A stretch of DNA of 64,000 nt from Rathayibacter sp. SD072 (GCF_017355185.1 NZ_JADILJ010000004.1:1-64000), one strand, 5' to 3'. Shown: positions 50,398 to 59,501, numbered from the stretch's first letter. Numbers and translations are program-made. The notes: a model not told the origin generated them from the letters alone.

Positions 50398-52236
50398 TCA
50401 GACCGCGGCGACGGGGCGAGCCGTGACGGGCTCGGGCACCTCGGCGACCACGGGGGCGCGCTTGATGCTCTTGGCGATGATGACGGCGATCGCGGTGACG
50501 ACCATTCCGACGAGGATCGCGACCAGGTAGAGGATCGGCTGCCCGACGAGACCGGTGACCCAGACTCCGCCGTGCGGGGCGCGCAGCGTCGAGCCGAACA
50601 GGGCGACGAGCGCGCCGGTGACGGCCGAGCCGATCATCGCGGACGGGATCACGCGCAGCGGGTCGACCGCGGCGAACGGGATGGCCCCCTCCGAGATGAA
50701 CGACGCGCCGAGCAGGTAGGCGGCCTTGCCGTTCTGGCGCTCGGCGTCGGTGAAGAGGCGCTTGCGGAGCGTGGTGGCCAGGGCGAGACCCAGCGGCGGC
50801 GTCATGCCGGCGGCCATCACGATCGCCATCACCTTGAACTGCACCGAGTTCGGGTCGCCGTCGGCGGGGACGGAGGCGAGTCCGGTGGTCGCGAAGGCGT
50901 AGGCCACCTTGTTGACCGGGCCGCCCATGTCGAACGCCATCATGAGGCCCAGGATGATCCCGAGCACGATGAGGTTGCCGCCGGTGAGGCCGGAGAGCCA
51001 GGTCGAGAGTCCCTCGCTCAGGGCGCGGAGCGGTGCCCCGAGGACGACGAACATCAGGAAGCCGGTGATGAAGGTCGCGATCAGGGGGATGATCACGACG
51101 GGCATCAGCGACTTGAAGGCCGCGGGCAGCTTGATCCGCGAGATGTAGAGCGCCGCGTAGCCGGCGATGAAGCCCGAGGCGAGTCCGCCGAGGAAGCCGG
51201 CCCCGACGGTCACGGCGACCGCGCCGCCGAGGAATCCGGGAGCGATGCCCGGGCGGTCCGCGATGCCGAAGGCGATGAAGCCCGAGAGTACCGGCACGAG
51301 GAACGCGAAGGTGGCGCCTCCGATGAGGAACATGACGCCGGCCCAGTCGGTGATGTTCACCGGGTTGAAGCCGTTGTCGATGATCTGCTGCGGCGTGAAG
51401 CTGACGATCGTGTAGCCGCCGAACAGGAACGACAGGGCGATCAGCAGACCGCCGGCCGCGACGAACGGGATCATGTACGACACGCCGGTCATCAGGTTCT
51501 GACGGATGCGCGTGCCGACGCCGACCTTCTTCGGGGCGGCGGCGGGCGCGGCGGCCGCCTGCGCACGGGCGGGGGCGTCGGCGGGCCTCGCGCTGCGCAG
51601 GGCCAGCGCCCGATCGAGCACCTCGTCCGGCTTGGCGAGCGCCTCGGCGACTCCGACCTGGAGGATCGGCTTGCCGGCGAAGCGGTCCTTGCCGCGGACC
51701 TCGAGGTCGGCGGCGAGGATGACGACGTCGGCGGCGGCGATGTCGCCCGCGGTCATCTCCTCGGAGCCGGCGGCTCCCTGCGTCTCGACGTGGATCGGGT
51801 AGCCGCGCTTCCTCGCGGCCTGCTCGAGCGCCTCGGCGGCCATGTAGGTGTGCGCGATGCCCGCGATGCAGCTGGTGACGGCCACGAACCGGGGTGTGTC
51901 CGAGGAGGTCCCCGGCGACGCGGACGGCGCGGCCTGGGCGGTCGCGACGGCGCGGTCGATGACCTCGGCGGCCTTCGCGAGCGCCTCCGAGGTGCCGACC
52001 TCGAGGGTCGGCTTCCCGGCGAAGCGCTCCTTGCCGCGGACCTCGAGGTCGGCGGCGAGGATGACGACGTCGGCGTCGGCGATCGTCTGGTCCGACATGG
52101 GGTCGGAGCCCGCGGCGCCCTGGGTCTCGACCTGGATCTCGTACCCCTTCTTCTTCGCGGCCTGCTCGAGGGCCTCGGCGGCCATGTAGGTGTGCGCGAT
52201 GCCGGCGATGCAGCTGGTGACGGCGACGATCCTCAT
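50398..52236 (-). CDS. fruA: Fructose PTS transporter, EIIB-EIIB-EIIC
   Basis: This 612-aa protein imports fructose with phosphorylation to fructose-1-phosphate. Two fructose-type EIIB domains come first (about 1-100 and 115-210), each starting VAVTSCIAGIAHTYMAAEAL with the phospho-Cys. A linker rich in Ala and Pro leads to an EIIC domain of about 350 aa with about nine helices (RIRQNLMTGVSYMIPFVAAG; FDMGGPVNKVAYAF; PFAAVDPLRVIPSAMIGSAV). In Escherichia coli FruA only one of the two B domains is active; here both keep the Cys. The ATG overlaps the EIIA stop (ATGA 52233-52236). Confidence 0.94.
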   Translation of the reverse strand: MRIVAVTSCIAGIAHTYMAAEALEQAAKKKGYEIQVETQGAAGSDPMSDQTIADADVVILAADLEVRGKERFAGKPTLEVGTSEALAKAAEVIDRAVATAQAAPSASPGTSSDTPRFVAVTSCIAGIAHTYMAAEALEQAARKRGYPIHVETQGAAGSEEMTAGDIAAADVVILAADLEVRGKDRFAGKPILQVGVAEALAKPDEVLDRALALRSARPADAPARAQAAAAPAAAPKKVGVGTRIRQNLMTGVSYMIPFVAAGGLLIALSFLFGGYTIVSFTPQQIIDNGFNPVNITDWAGVMFLIGGATFAFLVPVLSGFIAFGIADRPGIAPGFLGGAVAVTVGAGFLGGLASGFIAGYAALYISRIKLPAAFKSLMPVVIIPLIATFITGFLMFVVLGAPLRALSEGLSTWLSGLTGGNLIVLGIILGLMMAFDMGGPVNKVAYAFATTGLASVPADGDPNSVQFKVMAIVMAAGMTPPLGLALATTLRKRLFTDAERQNGKAAYLLGASFISEGAIPFAAVDPLRVIPSAMIGSAVTGALVALFGSTLRAPHGGVWVTGLVGQPILYLVAILVGMVVTAIAVIIAKSIKRAPVVAEVPEPVTARPVAAV

Positions 52237-52685
52237 GAGACGACGACCTCTCGGGCGATGATGTCGGCGACCTCCTGGCCGCTGGACGCGGCGCGGAGGG
52301 ACCCGGTGAAGGACTCGTGGATCAGCTTGCGTGCGAGCTGGGCGAGGATCTTCAGGTGCGCCTGGTCGGCTCCGTCGGGCGCGGCGATCAGGAAGATCAG
52401 GTCGGCCGGTCCGTCGGGGGCGCCGAAGTCGACGCCCTGCTTCGCGATGCCGACGGCGACGCTGGGGGCGACGACGTGCGAGGAGCGGGCGTGGGGGATC
52501 CCGATGCCGCCGGGCATGCCGGTGGCCATCTGGGCCTCGCGGTCGCGGACGTCGGCGAGGAACCCGTCGAGGTCGGTGACGCGGCCCGCGTCGGCCAGCG
52601 TCTTCGCGAGCTGCGCGGTGGCCTCGTCCTTGCTGTTGGCGGTCAGGTCGACGATGACGGTCGAGGCCTCGGTGAGTGCAGTCAT
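52233..52685 (-). CDS. PTS fructose transporter subunit EIIA
   Basis: This 150-aa EIIA of the mannitol/fructose type accepts phosphate from HPr on His in GIGIPHARSSHVVAPSVAVG (about residue 66) and passes it to the EIIB domains of FruA. ALIFLIAAP-like strand LIFLIAAPDGADQAHLKILAQLARKL follows, as usual. Both ends overlap neighbours by ATGA: with fruK at 52682-52685 and with fruA at 52233-52236. It stands as a separate protein rather than fused to HPr (FPr) as in enterobacteria. Confidence 0.93.
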   Translation of the reverse strand: MTALTEASTVIVDLTANSKDEATAQLAKTLADAGRVTDLDGFLADVRDREAQMATGMPGGIGIPHARSSHVVAPSVAVGIAKQGVDFGAPDGPADLIFLIAAPDGADQAHLKILAQLARKLIHESFTGSLRAASSGQEVADIIAREVVVS

Positions 52686-53641
52686 GCGCTCAGTTCTCCA
52701 ATCGGGAGGTGGGGGTCGGGGGACTCGACGACGGTGACGTCGTCGAGCCGGAGGGAGTCGGGCCCCGGGGCTTCGCTGCCCGGGAGCCGGACGGCGGCGG
52801 TGCCCCACGCGACTGCTGTCGCGAGGCGCTCCGCCTCCGTGGCGTCGGTGGCCGAGAGGTAGCCCGCGAGGGTGCTGTCCCCTGCCCCGACGGTGCTGAG
52901 AGGCACGACGGCGGGTGCGCCCGCCCACCACGACGCGTCGGCCGTGACGAGGAGGGCGCCGTGCTCTCCGAGGCTCACGAGCGCTCGCGCGTCCGGGAGG
53001 CGGAGGAGTTCGCGTGCTCCGTCGACGACGTCTCCGACCGTCGGCAGGGAGCGGCCGAGGAGCTCCTCGAGCTCCTCGAGGTTGGGCTTCACCAGTGTCG
53101 CCGTCCCGGCCGCGATGATCGCGGTGAAGGGCGCTCCGGAGGTGTCGACGGCGAGCGGGACGCCGAAGTGCAGGGCGAGTCGACCGAGCGACGCGTAGAA
53201 GTCCGCGCCGAGTCCCGGAGGGACGCTCCCGCACGCGACGAGCCAGCGCGGCGCGGCGACGACGTGGTCGCAGACGAGCTCCGAGAGGGCCTTCGCCTCC
53301 TCGGGGCTGATCGCCGGGCCGGGCTCGTTGATCTTGGTGGTGCGCCCGGTCGCGTCGTCGACGACGGTGATGTTGGTGCGGATCGGCTGCGCGATGGGGG
53401 AGCTGGCCGAGCGGACCCCCGCCGCCTCGAGCATCGACGAGAGATCGAGTCCGGTCGAGGGGTCGGCGGGGTAGACGGCGGTGGCCTCGACTCCGTTGCG
53501 GGCCAGGGCGCGGGCGACGTTGACGCCCTTGCCGGCCGGGTCGCGCCGCACGCCGTGCGCCCGGTTGACCTCGCCGACGGCGAAGCCGCTGGTCGAGAGG
53601 GTGACGTCGATGCTCGGGTTGGCGGTGACGGTGACGATCAT
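52682..53641 (-). CDS. fruK: 1-phosphofructokinase
   Basis: This 319-aa PfkB-family kinase converts fructose-1-phosphate to fructose-1,6-bisphosphate with ATP. The start MIVTVTANPSIDVTLS is typical of the 1-PFK/LacC branch, followed by GKGVNVARALARNGVEA. ACGSVPPGLGADFYA and TLVKPNLEELEELLGR are family blocks, and VPLSTVGAGDSTLAGYL carries the catalytic Asp. It lies between fruR and EIIA with ATGA overlaps on both sides. The product enters glycolysis directly. Confidence 0.94.
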   Translation of the reverse strand: MIVTVTANPSIDVTLSTSGFAVGEVNRAHGVRRDPAGKGVNVARALARNGVEATAVYPADPSTGLDLSSMLEAAGVRSASSPIAQPIRTNITVVDDATGRTTKINEPGPAISPEEAKALSELVCDHVVAAPRWLVACGSVPPGLGADFYASLGRLALHFGVPLAVDTSGAPFTAIIAAGTATLVKPNLEELEELLGRSLPTVGDVVDGARELLRLPDARALVSLGEHGALLVTADASWWAGAPAVVPLSTVGAGDSTLAGYLSATDATEAERLATAVAWGTAAVRLPGSEAPGPDSLRLDDVTVVESPDPHLPIGELSA

Positions 53642-54399
53642 GCGCGGACCACCTCGGGGCCTGCGGACTCGACGTCGTCGGCGAGCTCGTCGTCGATCCC
53701 GCTGTCCGTGATGACGGTGTCGACCGCGGACAGCGGCGCGACGTGGCCGAAGTCCTGGCGGCCGAACTTGGAGTGGTCGGCCAGGACGACGACGCGGCGG
53801 GCCGAGGCGATGAGGGCCGACTTGACGACCGCCTCGTCGAGGTCGGGCGTGGTCAGGCCCCGCTCGCGGCTGATGCCGTTCGTGCCGATGAAGGCGACGT
53901 CGACCGAGACCGAGGCGATCGCCTGGGCGACCCACGGTCCGACGGCCGCCTGCGTCACTCCGCGCAGGTGACCGCCGAGCAGATGCAGGTCGATGTTGGG
54001 CCGGCCGACGAGCGCCATCGCGACGGGGAGGGAGTGGGTGACGACCGTCAGCCGGCGGTCCAGGGGGAGCAGCTCCGCGAGCCGGACGGTGGTGGTCCCG
54101 GCGTCGATGGCGAGGGATCCGCCGTCGGGCACCTCGGCGAGGGCGGCCGTGGCGATCCGGTCCTTCTCACCCGCGAGGTGGCCTTCACGGGCCGCGACCT
54201 CGGGCTCGATGCCCAGCCGCTCCACCGGGATCGCGCCGCCGTGCGCGCGGCGCAGCAGTCCGCGGCGCTCGAGGCTCGTGAGGTCGCGGCGGATGGTCTC
54301 GGGGGTGACCGCGAGGGAGAGGGCGAGATCGCGGACTTCGACGCGACCCTCGGTGCGGGCACGGTCGAGGATCGCCTGGTGGCGCTCCGGTGCGTACAT
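53638..54399 (-). CDS. fruR: DeoR-family regulator of the fructose operon
   Basis: This 253-aa regulator has a DeoR winged helix (RHQAILDRARTEGRVEVRDLAL, then VTPETIRRDLTSLERRGLLRRAHGG) and a sugar-phosphate-sensing domain (DAGTTTVRLAELL; VDVAFIGTNGI; VVVLADHSKFGRQDF). As first gene of the operon it probably represses its own transcription and is released by fructose-1-phosphate. The promoter upstream (54463-54491) is close to consensus and lies beside a GGACATGTCC palindrome. Its stop overlaps the fruK ATG. Confidence 0.92.
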   Translation of the reverse strand: MYAPERHQAILDRARTEGRVEVRDLALSLAVTPETIRRDLTSLERRGLLRRAHGGAIPVERLGIEPEVAAREGHLAGEKDRIATAALAEVPDGGSLAIDAGTTTVRLAELLPLDRRLTVVTHSLPVAMALVGRPNIDLHLLGGHLRGVTQAAVGPWVAQAIASVSVDVAFIGTNGISRERGLTTPDLDEAVVKSALIASARRVVVLADHSKFGRQDFGHVAPLSAVDTVITDSGIDDELADDVESAGPEVVRA

Positions 54400-54462
54400 G
54401 TCGACTCCGTCGTCTCGATCCAGTGGTGCTCGCGTTCCGCGGGGCGGATCTGCGTTTACATC

Positions 54463-54508
54463 TTTTTAGACCCGTTTGCCTGTGGTGTCAACAGAAACGG
54501 ACATGTCC
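54463..54508 (-). promoter_or_regulatory. Promoter and candidate operator of the fru operon
   Basis: Reading leftwards, TTGACA (complement of 54486-54491) and TAAAAA (complement of 54463-54468) are 17 nt apart, the best sigma-70 type promoter in the window. The palindrome GGACATGTCC (54499-54508) lies just upstream of the -35 and could bind FruR or an activator. Confidence 0.75.
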
Positions 54509-54596
54509 GACAGGCGTGGGGCAACGCGCGGCGTCCTGCGGGGGACAGCACGCGGCGACGAGGAGGACCCCGCTCCGTCCTGGTCGAGGGGCCGGA

Positions 54597-55679
54597 TCAG
54601 GCGGAGAGGTCGGCGAGCTCTTCGTCGAGGCGCGCCAGGCTCTTCTCGATCCGCCGGCGCTTGAGCAGGGAGGCGTCGGCGAGGGCGGCCGTGAGGCGCT
54701 GCCGCTCCACCTCGGCGAGCGTCCGGCGCGCGGTGCGCAGCTGCTCCTCCTGCTCCTTCTCGCGCTCCTCGGGCGTGAGCTTCCGCGCCGAGATGCCGGC
54801 GTCGCTCATGCCGATCGAGATCCACGAGGCGACGATCAGGATCACCTGGCAGACGAGGTTGAACCAGATCAGCAGACCGACGAGCACGGCGAAGGAGGCG
54901 AGCAGCGGGTTCCGCGACGCGCCTCCGAGCAGCTGAGTCCCGAGGATCTTCAGCGCGCCGAGCGCGACGCCGCCCATCAGGGCGCCGACCCAGAGGTTCT
55001 TCCAGGGGATGGGGATGCCCGACAGGATCCGGAACGACCCCGCGAGCGTCGCGGTGTCGAGCGCGAGCATGATCAGGAGTCCGACCGCACCACCGGTGAT
55101 GCGCCCGAGCTCCGAGTCGCTGCCGACGCCGAGGAAGTCGAGGGCGACGTCGACGAACGTGGTCGAGAACACCGAGAGGGCAGCGGAGACGAGCAGCACG
55201 GCCCCGAAAACGAGGGCGAGACCGGCGTCCTTGAGCTTGAGCAGGACGAACAGCGTGGTCGGACCGGGGAGGGCGAAGAGGATGCGGACCGCCTGACGCA
55301 GGCTGCCGAGGAAGTTCAGCGCCGTCCAGAGCAGGACCGCGGCGGCGGTGACTCCGGTCCAGCCGAGGATCGACTGGTCCAGCAGCGTGTCGACGGAGAC
55401 GAGGGAGCCCTTGCCGCCGATCAGCCCGGGGATCGAGCGCTGCACGATGCCGATGAGGGAGTCGCGCAGAACGGTGTCCCCGCGGACCCAGAATCCGAAG
55501 ACGGCGAAGAACACGAACAGCGCGCCGAAGACGGCGAACAGCGCCTGGAACGCCAGCCCCGAGGCGAAGAGCGGCCCGCCGGTCTCGGAGTAGTGCAGGA
55601 GGACCCGGAGGGGCCGCGTGCGCAGGACCCGCTCGATCAGCGCCGGGATGCCGCGCGGGGTGTCTGCCGCCTCCGTCAT
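54597..55679 (-). CDS. YihY/BrkB family inner-membrane protein
   Basis: This 360-aa protein has about six membrane helices and the YihY core (HYSETGGPLFASGLAFQALFAV; GSLRQAVRILFALP; GIPIPWKNLWVGALMGGVAL; LLIWFNLVCQVILIVASWI). A charged helical C-terminal tail of about 75 aa is probably a coiled coil (LTPEEREKEQEEQLRTARRT). Once named RNase BN by mistake, the family has no firm function. TACCCT is 6 nt before the ATG. It is downstream of the sdh operon on the same strand but separated by a terminator. Confidence 0.9.
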   Translation of the reverse strand: MTEAADTPRGIPALIERVLRTRPLRVLLHYSETGGPLFASGLAFQALFAVFGALFVFFAVFGFWVRGDTVLRDSLIGIVQRSIPGLIGGKGSLVSVDTLLDQSILGWTGVTAAAVLLWTALNFLGSLRQAVRILFALPGPTTLFVLLKLKDAGLALVFGAVLLVSAALSVFSTTFVDVALDFLGVGSDSELGRITGGAVGLLIMLALDTATLAGSFRILSGIPIPWKNLWVGALMGGVALGALKILGTQLLGGASRNPLLASFAVLVGLLIWFNLVCQVILIVASWISIGMSDAGISARKLTPEEREKEQEEQLRTARRTLAEVERQRLTAALADASLLKRRRIEKSLARLDEELADLSA

Positions 55680-55744
55680 GCCTCCAGGGTAGGGCCGCCG
55701 CCCGCGTCGGCTGTCACGCGAGCGGGGAGGGGACCCGGGAACGA

Positions 55745-55783
55745 CGAACGGCCCGCCGGATCAGGGATCCGAGGGGCCGTTCG
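55745..55783 (-). terminator. Terminator of the sdh operon
   Basis: Arms CGAACGGCCC and GGGCCGTTCG (10 bp, perfect) lie around a 19-nt loop, 11 nt beyond the sdhB stop on the minus strand. Confidence 0.75.
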
Positions 55784-55793
55784 AGGGGTGTGA

Positions 55794-56555
55794 TCAGGCG
55801 CGGCCGCGGATGACCGCCTGCTTGACCTCGGCGATCGCCTGGGTGATCTGGATGCCGCGCGGGCACGCCTCGGTGCAGTTGAAGGTCGTGCGGCAGCGCC
55901 ACACGCCCTCCTTGTCGTTGAGGATGTCGAGGCGCGCTCCGCCCGCGTCGTCGCGCGAGTCGAAGATGAAGCGGTGCGCGTTCACGATCGCAGCCGGGCC
56001 GAAGTACTGGCCGTCAGTCCAGAACACGGGGCACGACGAGGTGCACGCGGCGCAGAGGATGCACTTCGTGGTGTCGTCGAAGCGGGCGCGGTCGGCGACC
56101 GACTGCACGCGCTCCTTGCCCTTGGGGGCCGGGGCGTTCGCGATCAGGAAGGGCTGCACCTCGCGGAACGACGCGAAGAACGGCTCCATGTCGACGACGA
56201 GGTCCTTCTCGAGGGGCAGGCCCTTGATCGCCTCGATGTAGATCGGCTGCGAGATGTCGAGATCCTTGATCAGCGTCTTGCAGGCCAGGCGGTTGCGTCC
56301 GTTGATGCGCATCGCGTCCGAGCCGCAGATGCCGTGCGCGCAGGAGCGGCGGAAGGTCAGCGACCCGTCCTGGTCCCACTTGATGCGGTGCAGCGCGTCG
56401 AGGACGCGGTCGGTCGAGTACATCTCGACGTCGAAGTCCTGCCAGCGCGGCTCGGCGTCCACCTCGGGGTCGAAGCGGCGGATGATGAATGTGACGGTGA
56501 ACGCCTCCGGGGCGGCGGGGGCCGCGGGGGGCTGCTCGAGGGTAGCGGTCGACAT
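55794..56555 (-). CDS. sdhB: Succinate dehydrogenase iron-sulfur subunit
   Basis: This 253-aa subunit carries three clusters. [2Fe-2S] is bound by the Cys in RRSCAHGICGSDAMRING plus LACKT; [4Fe-4S] and [3Fe-4S] by CILCAACTSSCP and CRTTFNCTEACPRGI. It moves electrons from SdhA to the membrane quinone site in complex II. The N-terminus has an Ala/Pro-rich extension (EQPPAAPAAPEAF). It starts 2 nt after the sdhA stop and is the last gene of sdhCDAB. Confidence 0.96.
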   Translation of the reverse strand: MSTATLEQPPAAPAAPEAFTVTFIIRRFDPEVDAEPRWQDFDVEMYSTDRVLDALHRIKWDQDGSLTFRRSCAHGICGSDAMRINGRNRLACKTLIKDLDISQPIYIEAIKGLPLEKDLVVDMEPFFASFREVQPFLIANAPAPKGKERVQSVADRARFDDTTKCILCAACTSSCPVFWTDGQYFGPAAIVNAHRFIFDSRDDAGGARLDILNDKEGVWRCRTTFNCTEACPRGIQITQAIAEVKQAVIRGRA

Positions 56556-56557
56556 GG

Positions 56558-58393
56558 CTAGTACTTCCTCTCCATCGGCTGGTACCGGGTGATCACGACG
56601 GGCTTCCAGTCGAGCCGGATGTGGTCACCGGCATCGGAGGAGTGGGCGTCACCGGAGAGGTACGCCATCGTGTGCTGCATGTAGTTGTCGTCGTCGCGCT
56701 TGGGGAAGTCGTCGCGCATGTGACCGCCCCGGCTCTCCTTGCGGTTGCGCGCCGAGAAGACGACGACCTCGGCGAGGTCCAGGAGGAAGCCGAGCTCGAC
56801 GGCCTCCAGGAGATCGGTGTTGAAGCGCTTGCCCTTGTCCTGGACCGAGATGTTGCGGAACCGGTCGCGCAGGCGCTGGATGGTGCCGGTGACCTGCTCG
56901 AGCGACTCGTCGGTGCGGAACACCTGGGCGTTCTTGTCCATCTCGTCCTGCAGCTCCTTGCGGATCGAGGCGATCCGCTCGGTGCCGGTGGCGTCGCGGA
57001 GCGAGGCGAGCATGTCGCGGATCGCTCCGGCCGGGTCGGCGGGCAGGGGAGTGAAGTCGACGGTCTTGGCGTAGTCGGCGGCGTTGTTGCCGCTGCGCTT
57101 GCCGAAGACGTTGATGTCGAGGAGGGAGTTGGTGCCGAGGCGGTTCGACCCGTGGACCGACACGCAGGCGCACTCGCCGGCGGCGTAGAGGCCGGGGACG
57201 ACCGTGGTGTTGTCCGAGAGGACCTCGGCCTTCACGTTCGTGGGGATGCCGCCCATCGCGTAGTGCGCGGTCGGCATGACCGGAACCGGCTCGACGACCG
57301 GGTCGACACCGAGGTAGGTGCGGGCGAACTCGGTGATGTCCGGGAGCTTGGTCTCGAGGACCTCCGCGCCCAGGTGCGTGCAGTCCAGCAGCACGTAGTC
57401 CTTGTGCGGACCGGCCCCCCGGCCCTCCGCGACCTCCTGGACCATGCAGCGGGCGACGATGTCGCGGGGTGCGAGGTCCTTGATGGTCGGGGCGTAGCGC
57501 TCCATGAAGCGCTCACCCGAGGCGTTGCGCAGGATCGCGCCCTCTCCTCGCGCTCCCTCGGTGAGGAGGATGCCGAGACCGGCGAGGCCGGTCGGGTGGA
57601 ACTGGAAGAACTCCATGTCCTCGAGGGGCAGGCCCTTGCGCCAGATGATGCCGACTCCGTCGCCGGTGAGCGTGTGCGCGTTCGAGGTGGTCTTGTAGAT
57701 CTTGCCGAAGCCGCCGGTCGCGAAGATGATCGCCTTCGCCTGGAACACGTGCAGCTCGCCGGTCGCGAGCTCGTAGGCCACGACTCCGGACGGCTTGTCG
57801 ACGCCGTCGACCTTCGTCATCACGAGGTCGAGGACGTAGAACTCGTTGTAGAAGTTGATGCCCAGGCGGACGCAGTTCTGGAACAGCGTCTGCAGGATCA
57901 TGTGGCCGGTGCGGTCGGCCGCGTAGCAGGCCCGTCGCACGGGCGCCTTGCCGTGGTCGCGGGTGTGACCGCCGAAGCGGCGCTGGTCGATCTTGCCGTC
58001 CTCGGTGCGGTTGAAGGGCAGGCCCATGTTCTCGAGGTCGATGACCGCGTCGATGGCCTCCTTCGCGAGGATCTCGGCCGCGTCCTGGTCGACGAGGTAG
58101 TCGCCGCCCTTGACCGTGTCGAAGGTGTGCCACTCCCAGCTGTCCTCCTCGACGTTCGCGAGCGCGGCGGCCATGCCGCCCTGCGCCGCCCCGGTGTGGG
58201 AGCGCGTCGGGTAGAGCTTCGAGATCACGGCGGTCTTCGCCTTGGGTCCGGCCTCGATGGCCGCCCGCATCCCCGCGCCACCGGCGCCGACGATGACCAC
58301 GTCGAACTGGTGGTAGTGGACGCCGTCGGGTCCGACGGTCTGCGTGAAGGCGCTCTGGTCGCCGCCGGTGTGTACGTGGCCTGCTGTGCTCAC
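56558..58393 (-). CDS. sdhA: Succinate dehydrogenase flavoprotein subunit
   Basis: This subunit of 611 aa oxidises succinate to fumarate in the TCA cycle. The FAD motif is [20 protein letters not shown]. Covalent FAD attaches at the His in [37 protein letters not shown] and [10 protein letters not shown] form the active site, and [18 protein letters not shown] binds FAD again. The GTG at 58393 ([11 protein letters not shown]) is used; a longer in-frame start lacks support. It begins 108 nt after sdhD, and that gap holds a strong hairpin (58447-58484). Confidence 0.96.
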   Translation of the reverse strand: MSTAGHVHTGGDQSAFTQTVGPDGVHYHQFDVVIVGAGGAGMRAAIEAGPKAKTAVISKLYPTRSHTGAAQGGMAAALANVEEDSWEWHTFDTVKGGDYLVDQDAAEILAKEAIDAVIDLENMGLPFNRTEDGKIDQRRFGGHTRDHGKAPVRRACYAADRTGHMILQTLFQNCVRLGINFYNEFYVLDLVMTKVDGVDKPSGVVAYELATGELHVFQAKAIIFATGGFGKIYKTTSNAHTLTGDGVGIIWRKGLPLEDMEFFQFHPTGLAGLGILLTEGARGEGAILRNASGERFMERYAPTIKDLAPRDIVARCMVQEVAEGRGAGPHKDYVLLDCTHLGAEVLETKLPDITEFARTYLGVDPVVEPVPVMPTAHYAMGGIPTNVKAEVLSDNTTVVPGLYAAGECACVSVHGSNRLGTNSLLDINVFGKRSGNNAADYAKTVDFTPLPADPAGAIRDMLASLRDATGTERIASIRKELQDEMDKNAQVFRTDESLEQVTGTIQRLRDRFRNISVQDKGKRFNTDLLEAVELGFLLDLAEVVVFSARNRKESRGGHMRDDFPKRDDDNYMQHTMAYLSGDAHSSDAGDHIRLDWKPVVITRYQPMERKY

Positions 58394-58446
58394 TGGGTGG
58401 GTGCTCCGTTGTGCGGGTGAGGAGGACGGGAGGGGGTGCCTGACCC

Positions 58447-58484
58447 GGGAGGAGGCGCCGCGGTGATCCGCAGCGCCTCCTCCC
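58447..58484 (-). promoter_or_regulatory. Intra-operonic hairpin between sdhD and sdhA
   Basis: Arms GGGAGGAGGCGC and GCGCCTCCTCCC are perfect 12-bp complements with a 14-nt loop. The position within sdhCDAB suggests an attenuator, a processing site or a 3' stabiliser for sdhCD. The arm core GGAGGAGGCGC also forms stem 3 of repeat R7 at 62104-62132. Confidence 0.7.
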
Positions 58485-58501
58485 ACATCAGCGGCGGTGC
58501 G

Positions 58502-58945
58502 TCAGGCGCCGCAGAACGACGGCAGGAACTCGGCCGCCGTGTTCGGCGGGCACGGGTCGAACGCGAAGACGACCCAGGTTCCGAGGACGATCAGGGAGAC
58601 GACGGCCACGAGGATCCCGCCCTTGAAGGCGCGGGCCAGCAGGGGCGAGGTCGCGTAGTCGTTGACCAGCGTGCGCATGCCGTTGCCGCCGTGGATGAGG
58701 GCGAGCCACAGCATGAGGACGTCCCACCACTGCCAGAACGGGTTCGCGAGCTTGCCGCCGACGAAGCCGAAGTCGATGGCCTTGATGCCGTCGCCGAGGA
58801 GGAGGTTGTAGATCAGGTGCCCGAAGATCAGGACGATCAGCACGACGCCGGAGGCGCGCATGTAGATCCAGCCCCACTTCTCCCAGTTCGTCCCGGAGGA
58901 GCGGGTCGGGGTGTGCGGCGTGCGGGGGGCGGCGACGGTGCTCAT
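58502..58945 (-). CDS. sdhD: Succinate dehydrogenase membrane anchor subunit SdhD
   Basis: This 147-aa anchor has three membrane helices (ASGVVLIVLIFGHLIYNLLL; FWQWWDVLMLWLALIHGGNG; GGILVAVVSLIVLGTWVVFAF). His in FGHLIYN and in ALIHGGNGMRTLVND are likely heme or quinone-site residues. It anchors SdhAB and forms part of the quinone pocket. The ATG at 58945 overlaps the sdhC stop (ATGA 58942-58945). Confidence 0.9.
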   Translation of the reverse strand: MSTVAAPRTPHTPTRSSGTNWEKWGWIYMRASGVVLIVLIFGHLIYNLLLGDGIKAIDFGFVGGKLANPFWQWWDVLMLWLALIHGGNGMRTLVNDYATSPLLARAFKGGILVAVVSLIVLGTWVVFAFDPCPPNTAAEFLPSFCGA

Positions 58946-59376
58946 TCCCCTCCTCCCTCTCCGAAGACGAACATGAGGTGGCGCGGTGCGAAGCCGAGCA
59001 TCAGCACGACCCAGAGCCCCATGACCACCCAGAACAGCAGGCGCTGGTTGCGCGTCGCCCAGCTCCAGAAGTCGACCAGGATGATGCGCAGGCCGTTCAG
59101 GGCGTGGAACGCGATGGCGCCCACGAGCCCCGTCTCGCCCAGGCCCATGACCGGGTTCTTGTAGGTTCCGATGACCGCGTCGTACGCCTCCGGGCTCACG
59201 GCGATGAGGGCCGAGTCCAGGACGTGGACGAGGAGGAAGAAGAAGATGGCGACACCGGTGATGCGGTGGAGCACCCACGACCACATGCCTTCGCGACCGC
59301 GGTAGAGGGTTCCGGCCGGACGGCGGATCTTCCCCTGCTTCCGGGGTGCGAGGGTCTGAGCAGCTTGAACTGACAC
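58942..59376 (-). CDS. sdhC: Succinate dehydrogenase cytochrome b556 subunit
   Basis: This 144-aa membrane subunit has three helices. LYRGREGMWSWVLHRITGVAIFF with the following LLVHVLDSAL gives the Sdh_cyt signature and the heme His; AIAFHALNGLRIILVDFW is the second signature. The GTG at 59376 is chosen because AGGGAGGG ends 6 nt upstream. It is the first gene of sdhCDAB. A -10-like TAGAAT (complement of 59474-59479) and a palindrome (59502-59519) lie upstream. Confidence 0.93.
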   Translation of the reverse strand: MSVQAAQTLAPRKQGKIRRPAGTLYRGREGMWSWVLHRITGVAIFFFLLVHVLDSALIAVSPEAYDAVIGTYKNPVMGLGETGLVGAIAFHALNGLRIILVDFWSWATRNQRLLFWVVMGLWVVLMLGFAPRHLMFVFGEGGGE

Positions 59377-59501
59377 GGACAACCCTCCCTGGTTGTGCAC
59401 TCCGACGGCCTGACCTGCTCCGCGTCTCGTGGACGTGGACGGGGCGGGGGAGCGACGAGAATATCGCCCTCCGATTCTAAACGGCGATCGGATCAAGCGC
59501 G

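Noticed and set aside
50185-52737. Plus-strand open frame of 850 codons across the fructose PTS genes
   Set aside because: It is the complement of fruA and EIIA, low-complexity Asp/Gly/Arg, with no start signal. The minus-strand proteins have clear family motifs.
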